Made by a program: the position numbers and the translations under genes
Assembly (NCBI GenBank): GCA_018221245.1
Contig: JAAOYH010000021.1
Location: forward strand, 1 to 5,086
DNA from: Candidatus Woesearchaeota archaeon
Lineage (GTDB): Archaea; Nanobdellota; Nanobdellia; Woesearchaeales; UBA525
Reading direction: 5' to 3'
Length of the DNA: 5,086 nucleotides
Shown: positions 1 to 5,051 of the stretch, piece after piece
Position numbering within the stretch: the first letter of the stretch is position 1
How the letters are laid out: every line of letters begins with the position of its first letter
The notes under the pieces: model-generated
Databases searched by the model: none
What the model saw: only the letters and a program-made list of their open reading frames with translations
Told to the model about the DNA's origin: nothing

Positions 1-84
1 GAGGGATTCTGGTGGATGATATTCGGCATGGTACTCCTATGTGTTGGGATGCTCACGTTCTTCAGGAAAAGAGGATGGTTCTAG
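1..84 (+). CDS. C-terminal end of a membrane protein, probably a CorA-type Mg2+/Co2+ transporter (partial)
   Basis: The window opens inside a reading frame that runs to a TAG stop at 82-84, leaving 27 visible residues. They form one hydrophobic segment (WWMIFGMVLLCVGMLTFF) followed at once by a short basic-aromatic tail, RKRGWF, at the very C-terminus. In the CorA family of pentameric divalent-cation channels the second and last membrane helix is followed by just such a tail, typically F-[RK]-[RK]-[RK]-x-W-[LIF]. That match is the whole basis for the name. The diagnostic GMN motif and the cytoplasmic domain would lie upstream of the window, so they cannot be checked. Another membrane protein with a basic cytoplasmic tail is possible. 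The following small gene happens to lie in the same reading frame, separated by this stop. Confidence 0.6.
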   Translation, partial: EGFWWMIFGMVLLCVGMLTFFRKRGWF

Positions 85-85
85 C

Positions 86-90
86 TTTTT
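86..90 (+). terminator. Possible oligo-T transcription terminator
   Basis: Five T residues begin two bases after the stop of the CorA-like gene. Archaeal RNA polymerase can terminate on short T-tracts on the non-template strand without a hairpin, and I see no hairpin here. The tract is short, so this is a weak call supported mainly by its position between a stop codon and a new promoter. Confidence 0.3.
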
Positions 91-117
91 GTCATTTGGA
101 CCTTAAATTTGTCATTT
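88..117 (+). repeat. Pair of 10-base direct repeats (TTTGTCATTT) 20 bases apart
   Basis: TTTGTCATTT occurs at 88-97 and again, identically, at 108-117. The two copies start 20 bases apart, close to two turns of the DNA helix, so both would face the same side. They lie in the intergenic gap, upstream of the TATA box at 130-137. This is where an archaeal activator site, or an operator acting on an adjacent promoter, could lie. No known regulator site is recognised. Chance in an AT-rich spacer is a real alternative. Confidence 0.4.
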
Positions 118-129
118 ATGGCCATTTTC

Positions 130-137
130 TTTATAAA
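130..137 (+). promoter_or_regulatory. TATA box (TTTATAAA) for the small gene at 160
   Basis: TTTATAAA is close to the archaeal TATA consensus bound by TBP. Its centre lies about 26.5 bases before the ATG at 160, the usual distance from TATA box to transcription start. This predicts a transcript that begins at, or a few bases before, that ATG, hence a leaderless or nearly leaderless message. No convincing purine-rich BRE is visible just upstream. If translation actually started at 118, this box would lie inside coding sequence and the prediction would fail. Confidence 0.5.
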
Positions 138-159
138 CAGCTATCGGGAGCTATATGAC

Positions 160-357
160 ATGTACCACAAGAAAGACAGTGACGACTTGCCAGATTTTCT
201 GCCAGGATTCATACCCTATTGGCAGGAACAGCAACAGAGAAAAGAAGAGCGGCCATTTTTACAGATCCAAATAGAGGCTCCTCCGACGACAAAAAAAGAT
301 GATTATTCTGTACCAGACTACGAAGTACCCGGCTCATCTGTCGAATATACCATATAA
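160..357 (+). CDS. Small hydrophilic protein of unknown function, 65 aa
   Basis: I do not recognise this protein. From the ATG at 160 it reads 65 residues. A charged start (MYHKKDSDDL) is followed by a short proline/aromatic stretch (PDFLPGFIPYW, residues 11-21), then a Gln/Glu/Arg/Lys-rich run (22-31), then RPFLQIQIEAPP and a proline- and tyrosine-bearing acidic tail ending VEYTI. There is no signal peptide, membrane helix, Cys pair or other catalytic-looking motif. Much of it is likely disordered, perhaps with short binding segments. The start at 160 is favoured by the TATA box 26.5 bases upstream and by GGGAG at 146-150, nine bases before the ATG. An ATG at 118 (79 aa) or a TTG at 109 (82 aa) in the same frame are alternatives. 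The gene ends 22 bases before top6B, and its stop codon overlaps the proposed top6B promoter, so readthrough into the topoisomerase operon is likely. Confidence 0.55.
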   Translation: MYHKKDSDDLPDFLPGFIPYWQEQQQRKEERPFLQIQIEAPPTTKKDDYSVPDYEVPGSSVEYTI

Positions 358-358
358 T
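351..358 (+). promoter_or_regulatory. Candidate TATA box (CATATAAT) for the top6B operon
   Basis: CATATAAT, preceded by a second AT-rich patch (AATATA at 344-349), is centred about 25.5 bases before the top6B ATG at 380. This is the standard archaeal TATA-to-start spacing, again implying a leaderless transcript. No Shine-Dalgarno match precedes the ATG (the sequence is AAAGATTATAAAATG), which agrees with leaderless initiation. The box overlaps the TAA stop (355-357) of the small upstream gene. Confidence 0.45.
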
Positions 359-379
359 TCTGAACCAAAAGATTATAAA

Positions 380-2065
380 ATGTCCTCGGGCTCAAGCCTC
401 TCTGTGACAACGAAAGATTCTGAAAGGGTCTCTGCAGAGCAGCTCGCCAAAGGGCACAAAGAGGTAGGCATAGCAGAGTTCTTTGCCCGCAATAAGCACC
501 TTCTCGGCTTCGACAACAAACGGAAGTCACTTTTGACGACGATAAAAGAGGCAGTAGATAACGCTCTGGACGCGTGTGAGGAAGCTGGAATTCTCCCAGA
601 AATCACAGTAGAGATTATCGAGATGTCCGAGAACAGATTCCGCGTTATTGTAGAGGACAACGGACCAGGAATAGTCAAACGTAATATGGGTAAGATCTTC
701 GCTAAGCTCCTCTACGGTAGCAAGTTCCATTCTAGAAAACAACAGAGAGGACAACAAGGCATCGGAATATCTGCAGCCGTGATGTATGCCCACCACACTA
801 CAGGAAGACCTGCCAAAATCATCAGCAAGACGAATCCTAAAAATCCAGCCCACTACATAGAGCTCACCATAGATACGAAAAAGAACGATGCTAAGATACT
901 TCTCGACGAGGAGCGCGAGTGGGATAAAGAGCACGGCACCAGGATAGAGCTCGATCTTGAGGCGAGCTACCAGAAAGGCTCGCAATCTCCCGATGAATAT
1001 CTCAAACAGACGGCAGTGACGAACCCGCACGCTACAATCATCTATGTCAACCCCAAGGCAGTGCAGTACGTATTCGCTCGAGCATCAGAGAAACTCCCAA
1101 AGAAAGCAAAAGAGATACTTCCCCACCCCTACGGGGTCGAGATAGGGGATCTCATCAAAATGCTTCAGGATACTAAAGAGAAAACATTGCTTGCATTTCT
1201 GCAGAATAATTTCTCACGGGTCTCGAAAGCGGTAGCCAACGAAATAACAGCGAACGCCAGGATGAGCGCCAAGATGCGACCCCACAGCATTCACCGTGAC
1301 GGAGCAGAAGCACTCATCAAAGGTATACATACCACAAAGATAATGGCCCCGAGTACAGACTGTCTTAGCCCAATAAGTTCAGAACTGCTAGAGCGCGGTC
1401 TCAAGAAAGAGATTCAGGCAGAGTTCTACGCCTCAATAAGCAGGCCTGCCATCGTCGTGAACGGAAACCCCCTCCAAGTAGAGGTAGCGCTCGCATACGG
1501 AGGAAACCAGACAGGTGACAGTCCCGCAAGACTGATGCGATTCGCAAACAGAGTTCCCCTTCTCTATCAAGCTGGAGGCTGTGGAATAACAAGAGCAGTA
1601 ACAGGTACCAACTGGAAATCATACGGGATCCAGCAGTCCGGCAGCAACATGCCTAACGGACCGTTAACAATTGCAGTCCATATTTCATCAGTATGGGTGC
1701 CATTCACATCCGAATCCAAAGAGGCCATAGCCCAGAATGACGAGATAATCAAAGAGATCAAACTAGCACTCCAAGACGCAGGTCGCAAACTAGCAGGTTA
1801 TGTCAAGAAGAAGAAACACGCGAAGAAACGGCTTGAACGCGCTAACCTCTTCGAGAGGTACATTCCCGAAGTTGCACATTCATTGGCGAAACTGACTGGA
1901 GAGCCCGAGGCAGTGCTGAAACACAAGCTTGCAGAGATGACCCACAAGGAAGAGCTCGTCGCTAGATTATCAGAACTGCATGACACGAACGTTGAGTATG
2001 ATGAATCTTTCGCGAACATAGGAAAAGAAGAGGAGGAGGCCCACTTGGACCCTGATGAAGAATGA
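380..2065 (+). CDS. top6B: DNA topoisomerase VI subunit B (GHKL ATPase subunit), 561 aa
   Basis: This is the ATPase subunit of type IIB topoisomerase VI. With Top6A it forms an A2B2 enzyme that passes one DNA duplex through another to relax and decatenate the chromosome. The N-terminal Bergerat (GHKL) fold is complete: N-box EAVDNALDA with base E57 and Mg-binding N61, G1 box DNGPGI (93-98), G2 box GQQGIGIS (124-131) and HGTRIEL (185-191). The H2TH region is at about 228-308. The transducer follows, carrying the ATP-sensing lysine K447 in FTSESKEAI, then the hinge-like basic stretch YVKKKKHAKKR and the family phrase FERYIPEVAHSLAKLTG (491-507). The tail (549-561) is strongly acidic, E/D-rich. 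The length is normal for archaeal Top6B. The ATG at 380 is chosen because the SAEQLAKGHKEVGIAEFF region typical of the family begins soon after it and a TATA box lies 26 bases upstream. An in-frame ATG at 299 would overlap the previous gene by 59 bases. The stop overlaps the methyltransferase start (ATGA). Confidence 0.97.
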   Translation: MSSGSSLSVTTKDSERVSAEQLAKGHKEVGIAEFFARNKHLLGFDNKRKSLLTTIKEAVDNALDACEEAGILPEITVEIIEMSENRFRVIVEDNGPGIVKRNMGKIFAKLLYGSKFHSRKQQRGQQGIGISAAVMYAHHTTGRPAKIISKTNPKNPAHYIELTIDTKKNDAKILLDEEREWDKEHGTRIELDLEASYQKGSQSPDEYLKQTAVTNPHATIIYVNPKAVQYVFARASEKLPKKAKEILPHPYGVEIGDLIKMLQDTKEKTLLAFLQNNFSRVSKAVANEITANARMSAKMRPHSIHRDGAEALIKGIHTTKIMAPSTDCLSPISSELLERGLKKEIQAEFYASISRPAIVVNGNPLQVEVALAYGGNQTGDSPARLMRFANRVPLLYQAGGCGITRAVTGTNWKSYGIQQSGSNMPNGPLTIAVHISSVWVPFTSESKEAIAQNDEIIKEIKLALQDAGRKLAGYVKKKKHAKKRLERANLFERYIPEVAHSLAKLTGEPEAVLKHKLAEMTHKEELVARLSELHDTNVEYDESFANIGKEEEEAHLDPDEE

Positions 2066-2784
2066 CAAAAGAGGCCATGTACCGTAGATATGCAAAATAC
2101 TATGATCTGGTTTACACATGGAAAAACTATAGAAAGGAGACAGAAGGAATTCATCAGATAATCCGTAAATACAAGAAATCCAAAGGAAAAGAACTCCTTG
2201 AAGTTGCATGTGGAACAGGAGCGCACATCACACATATGAAAAAATGGTACAAATGCACAGGCACAGATATTAACCCAGGAATCCTCGACATAGCTAAGAA
2301 AAAAAACTCCAAAATTAAATTTATCAGACAAGACATGACCAACCTTAATATCAATAATAAATTCGATGTAATCACCTGTCTTTTCAGTTCCATCGGATAC
2401 GTTAGATCACAAAAAGCACTGAAGAATACTTTCAAGAGGTTCGTAAAACACCTAAAACCTGGCGGCGTCCTGATTATTGAACCCTGGCTAACTAAAGATA
2501 TCGCAAAGAAAGGATATATTCATATGTCAACTTATGAGGATAAAGAAATCAAAATAGCGTGTCAGAACATCTCAGACATAAAAGGAAATCTGTTTATTAT
2601 GAACCAGCACTGGATGGTCTCTGAAAAGGGCATGAAGAAACCTCTTCTGTTTGTTGATGACCACATACTTCTTATGACTCCTATTCTTGAGCTCGTGAAG
2701 ATGTCAGAGACCTCAGGACTAAAGACACATCTGATTAAGAACAAGCAATGGAGCCGTGGACTAATTATAGGCGTGAAACCATGA
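2062..2784 (+). CDS. Class I SAM-dependent methyltransferase, TylM1/DesVI-like, 240 aa
   Basis: A Rossmann-fold methyltransferase. Motif I is ELLEVACGTG (44-53). An acidic residue ends strand 2 (TGTD69I, expected to bind the SAM ribose), and RQDM (89-92) contacts the adenine. FDVITCLFSSIGY (101-113) is strand 4, and LKPGGVLIIEPW (131-142) is strand 5. The phrases CxFSSIG, EPW and the C-terminal SRGLIIG recall TylM1 and DesVI, which N,N-dimethylate dTDP-amino sugars; this is from memory. The real substrate is unknown and could be a sugar, a small molecule or something else. There is no signal peptide or membrane helix, so it should be cytoplasmic. The start at 2062 overlaps the top6B stop by ATGA, and its own TGA overlaps the top6A start by ATGA, so translation is probably coupled. 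The gene is markedly AT-rich: lines 2281-2460 have 59 G/C in 180 bases, against 59 in 120 in top6B lines 1501-1620. It is also lysine-rich with many AAA codons. This suggests later acquisition. Confidence 0.9.
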   Translation: MTKEAMYRRYAKYYDLVYTWKNYRKETEGIHQIIRKYKKSKGKELLEVACGTGAHITHMKKWYKCTGTDINPGILDIAKKKNSKIKFIRQDMTNLNINNKFDVITCLFSSIGYVRSQKALKNTFKRFVKHLKPGGVLIIEPWLTKDIAKKGYIHMSTYEDKEIKIACQNISDIKGNLFIMNQHWMVSEKGMKKPLLFVDDHILLMTPILELVKMSETSGLKTHLIKNKQWSRGLIIGVKP

Positions 2785-3860
2785 CAAAAACCCCTAAAGA
2801 TACACTGGTTGGAATCGGGAAGAATCTAACTGATGGAATCAAGAAAGGCACACCTCCCAAGATACACATACCTGTAAGAAGCCTCAGCAACGTCGAGTTC
2901 GACGAGAAATCCCAAAAACTTAGGATAGGCGCACGCATGTCAGAGAGGGAATTCTTCAACGTATCCCACACAAGAAAGTTCTTACAAACAATCGAAGTAG
3001 CATCCATCCTAAAAGGCCTCCTAGATATCGGCAAGCACTCAAGCTTGAGAGATGTCTTCTACATGGCCAAAAGAACCATACCTGGCACGAAAACGAATGT
3101 CGTGGATCAACAGACAGAGTCCGATAAGGCAATAGAAGATCTGGAGCTGATGTCTGGCTTCTCCCGCGAGAACCTGCACGTCAATGCGAACAAAATGGGC
3201 TCTGTAGCAGGCAATGTAATCATAGAGGACTCCGGCGACACAATAAACTGGGGTAAAATGGGCTCAGGGGGCTGGTCCATCCCGAGCAACGTGGAGAATA
3301 TCCAATTCAACAAGGTAAATGCGAAATACATAATCTACATGGAGAAGGCAGCCGTGTGGGAACGCCTCCATGAGGATAAGTTCTGGAAGAAGCAGAACTG
3401 CATCATCATGAGCTCTCAGGGACAGAGCACCAGAGGCATCAGGCGATTGCTGCAGAGGCTATCATCCGAACACAAACTCCCCATCTATGTCCTGACAGAC
3501 AACGACCCGTGGGGAATCTACATCTACTCAGTCCTGAAATTCGGCTCCATATCATTAGCGCACATGTCTGAAGGACTCGCGATCTCTAACATCAAATACA
3601 TAGGTGTGACATGCGATGACGTCGAGAAATACCAGCTGCAGAGACATTACATCGCGCTCAATGACAAGGACATAGCTCGCGTGAAGCAGATGAGAGAATA
3701 CGAGTGGTTCAAGCACAACAAAGCCTGGCAGAGACAATTCAAGATGATGCTCAATGCCAAGGCCAAGGTAGAAATCCAAGCATTGAGCGCTCGCGGAATC
3801 ACGTTCATTTCAGATACGTACCTGCCAGAGAAGATTAAGAACAATGAGTTCATCAACTAG
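2781..3860 (+). CDS. top6A: DNA topoisomerase VI subunit A (Spo11-like cleavage subunit), 359 aa
   Basis: This is the DNA-cleaving subunit of topoisomerase VI, homologous to the meiotic protein Spo11. The winged-helix (5Y-CAP) domain, about residues 60-140, carries the catalytic tyrosine Y94 in SLRDVFYMAKRT. The usual archaeal motif is RDxYY; here the first Tyr is Phe, as in Spo11 RDIFY. The Toprim domain follows, with the metal-binding glutamate E188 in IIYMEKAAVWERL and the acidic pair D240/D242 in LTDNDPWGIY. Between them is SQGQSTRGIRRLLQRL, the GQPxRxTRR region of the family with Ser in place of the usual Pro. The length is typical for Top6A. The ATG at 2781 is preferred over an in-frame ATG at 2748 because it makes a clean ATGA overlap with the methyltransferase stop and gives MTKTPKDTL, a plausible N-terminus. 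No strong Shine-Dalgarno site is seen, so translation is probably coupled to the upstream gene. All catalytic residues appear present. Confidence 0.97.
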   Translation: MTKTPKDTLVGIGKNLTDGIKKGTPPKIHIPVRSLSNVEFDEKSQKLRIGARMSEREFFNVSHTRKFLQTIEVASILKGLLDIGKHSSLRDVFYMAKRTIPGTKTNVVDQQTESDKAIEDLELMSGFSRENLHVNANKMGSVAGNVIIEDSGDTINWGKMGSGGWSIPSNVENIQFNKVNAKYIIYMEKAAVWERLHEDKFWKKQNCIIMSSQGQSTRGIRRLLQRLSSEHKLPIYVLTDNDPWGIYIYSVLKFGSISLAHMSEGLAISNIKYIGVTCDDVEKYQLQRHYIALNDKDIARVKQMREYEWFKHNKAWQRQFKMMLNAKAKVEIQALSARGITFISDTYLPEKIKNNEFIN

Positions 3861-4395
3861 CTTCCACCTGATGCGAGTCTTCCGCATTCTGTACGGCCTC
3901 ATCATTCTAAAAAGTATCCTGCTAGGCGATTGGCCTTCTGTCCTGCTGAACGGAGGTGTCTTCCTAGCCACATTACCAATTCCCCTTCTAGGAAAGAAGA
4001 GATTTTATGCCCTGGACGCTTACCTAATGGCTGTCTTCACAGCAGGAGTTTTTTCAGGATACTTTGGCATAGACTTCAACACCGTCAGCCTGTTCTCTGC
4101 AGACAAATGGTTCCATCTGGCGGGAGGATTCGGTCTAGGATGGCTGTTCCTAATCATATACAAGAACCATGTCAAGCCAGTAACACTCTACTGGCTCACT
4201 GTACTTCTCGCAAGTCTCGCTATAGGCGCAGGCTGGGAGATCTTTGAGTGGACATTATCACTATTGCCTGAACCGTTCTACCTGTACAACACAGGCTTCA
4301 GCGACAGCATGCTCGATATCATATACGATACTATAGGTAGCATTCTTGCAGTCATAACAATCTCCAACATACATTTAAATACCTCCAGACGGTAG
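3844..4395 (+). CDS. Polytopic membrane protein, DUF2238/YjdF-like, 183 aa
   Basis: The protein is strongly hydrophobic, with about six predicted membrane segments: residues 12-28, 33-49, 57-75, 90-106, 113-130 and 157-175. Polar residues conserved in character cluster at segment ends: ADKWFHLAGGFGLGW (86-100), GAGWEIFEW (128-136) and DSMLDIIYDTIGS (154-166). This D-x-x-x-H/G, WE-x-x-E and D-x-x-x-D-x-x-G pattern resembles DUF2238 (E. coli YjdF) inner-membrane proteins, whose function is unknown; the family link is from memory and moderate. A VanZ-like relationship is the alternative. The ATG at 3844 lies inside the last codons of top6A, in another frame, giving a 17-base overlap, so it should be co-transcribed and translationally coupled. 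A later in-frame ATG at 3871 (174 aa) is possible. Nothing in it suggests a topoisomerase role; it may simply be the distal gene of the operon. Confidence 0.8.
   Translation: MSSSTSFHLMRVFRILYGLIILKSILLGDWPSVLLNGGVFLATLPIPLLGKKRFYALDAYLMAVFTAGVFSGYFGIDFNTVSLFSADKWFHLAGGFGLGWLFLIIYKNHVKPVTLYWLTVLLASLAIGAGWEIFEWTLSLLPEPFYLYNTGFSDSMLDIIYDTIGSILAVITISNIHLNTSRR
4374..4381 (+). promoter_or_regulatory. TATA box (TTTAAATA) for the gene at 4404
   Basis: TTTAAATA is centred about 26.5 bases before the ATG at 4404 and predicts a leaderless transcript starting at or near that codon. The bases just before the ATG (GTAGTTTCTTCG) contain no Shine-Dalgarno match, which agrees. The box lies within the last codons of the membrane-protein gene. 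Initiation here would uncouple the 201-residue protein from the top6 operon, although readthrough from upstream is also possible because only eight bases separate the genes. Confidence 0.55.
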
Positions 4396-4403
4396 TTTCT
4401 TCG

Positions 4404-5009
4404 ATGTTAACTGAGCCTAGCAACGGCATGAGAAGAATGGGTGACGAGAGAGATATAGTCGTTGTAGGGTATGAAGTAGAAAAGGAAGGCATCATCAAGT
4501 TCAAACCAGTCTACGAGGCGATCTGGACATTCATGAAAGAAAAGGGTTATTCACACCCCATTACAGGAAGTGAAAATATAGAAGATCTCTACTGGGAGCG
4601 CTGGATGCCTGCAGGCCATAAGGAACAACACATCTGGTGGCGATTCAGAAAGGACATCAACAAATACATAGGATACTTCGTGCAAATCAACTGGCAGACT
4701 CTCCTAGTGTCACCCCGCGAAGTAGCCCACAAAGGAAAAAAGGTGAATGCAGAGTTCATCGACTGCATAGTAAGGTTCGAGTTCATCCTTCAATTCGACA
4801 GGCACGACCTATTCAAGAGATCTCTTGGCTGGAAAATGAAACGGTTATTCTTCCATAAAATCTACAAGGACGAGTTGAACAAACACAAGCAAGAGCTGTA
4901 CGACTTCGCCATGGAGCTACAGAGACTTCTGAAGCACCTTTTCGAGATGCAGTCCGATATTCCCGCACCTACGAACTTCATGCCTCCTATGGGCTACAAG
5001 GAGCCGTAG
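4404..5009 (+). CDS. Uncharacterised protein, 201 aa, aromatic- and lysine-rich
   Basis: I cannot name this family. The protein is soluble-looking, with no signal peptide or membrane helix. Visible parts: a charged N-terminus; KFKPVYEAIWTFMKEKGY (32-49); a Trp-rich central region (W64, W67, W78, W79, W97) of probable beta strands including HIWWRFRKDINKYIGYF (76-92); HKGKKVNAEF (109-118); a second strand/helix block with RFEFILQFD (124-132) and LGWKMKRLFFHKIYKDEL (141-158); an amphipathic helix to about residue 183; and a proline-rich tail (IPAPTNFMPPMGYKEP). The layout, with KEKGY, then a PW/W-x-x-x region, HKGKKV, WKxKxxFxxIYKDEL and a terminal helix, resembles a hypothetical family I associate with DPANN archaea, but I cannot confirm this. 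The start at 4404 is set by the TATA box 26.5 bases upstream; ATGs at 4428 and 4437 are in-frame alternatives. The composition matches the top6 genes. Confidence 0.8.
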   Translation: MLTEPSNGMRRMGDERDIVVVGYEVEKEGIIKFKPVYEAIWTFMKEKGYSHPITGSENIEDLYWERWMPAGHKEQHIWWRFRKDINKYIGYFVQINWQTLLVSPREVAHKGKKVNAEFIDCIVRFEFILQFDRHDLFKRSLGWKMKRLFFHKIYKDELNKHKQELYDFAMELQRLLKHLFEMQSDIPAPTNFMPPMGYKEP

Positions 5010-5011
5010 GT

Positions 5012-5020
5012 TTTATATAT
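5012..5020 (+). promoter_or_regulatory. TATA box (TTTATATAT) for the gene at 5052
   Basis: This is a near-perfect archaeal TATA box, starting two bases after the preceding stop codon. At normal spacing, transcription would begin near 5042. That leaves a roughly 10-base leader before the ATG at 5052, which contains the Shine-Dalgarno site. The T-rich box could also help terminate the upstream transcript. Confidence 0.65.
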
Positions 5021-5041
5021 CCCTCCACGAGAGAACGTCTA

Positions 5042-5048
5042 GAGGTGA
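5042..5048 (+). promoter_or_regulatory. Shine-Dalgarno site (GAGGTGA)
   Basis: GAGGTGA matches the complement of the archaeal 16S rRNA 3' end (GGAGGTGATC). It ends three bases before the ATG at 5052. It is the only strong Shine-Dalgarno site immediately before a start codon in this window and decides the start of the truncated gene. Confidence 0.6.
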
Positions 5049-5051
5049 GCG

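Noticed and set aside
299..379. Upstream in-frame ATG at 299 as the start of top6B (588 aa)
   Set aside because: It would overlap the small gene by 59 bases. The added residues do not look like Top6B, and the TATA box at 351-358 lies downstream of 299 and fits the ATG at 380.
527..1030. Reverse-strand open frame of 167 codons inside top6B
   Set aside because: It is antisense to the conserved ATPase domain. The translation has no family features and no promoter or Shine-Dalgarno site is seen.
2031..2039. AGGAGGAGG as a Shine-Dalgarno site for the methyltransferase
   Set aside because: It ends 22 bases before the ATG at 2062, too far, and is explained by the Glu-rich tail of Top6B.
1798..2331. 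Reverse-strand open frame of 177 codons across the top6B-methyltransferase junction
   Set aside because: The translation is Phe/Ser/Cys-rich, as expected from the complement of Lys/Glu-rich coding sequence, and it overlaps two clear genes.
2762..2769. TAATTATA as a promoter for top6A
   Set aside because: It is centred only about 15 bases before the ATG at 2781, not about 26, and lies in AT-rich coding sequence.
2748..2780. Upstream in-frame ATG at 2748 as the start of top6A
   Set aside because: It would overlap the methyltransferase by 37 bases, while 2781 gives a standard ATGA overlap and a normal Top6A N-terminus.
2062..2789. Methyltransferase as cargo of a transposon, with ATGACAAAA as target-site duplication
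   Set aside because: No transposase, terminal inverted repeats or attachment-like sequences are seen. The nine bases are partly dictated by ATGA coupling.
3930..4247. Forward open frame of 105 codons inside the membrane-protein gene
   Set aside because: It is fully contained in a better gene in another frame and its product is Arg/Pro/Ser-rich without domain features.
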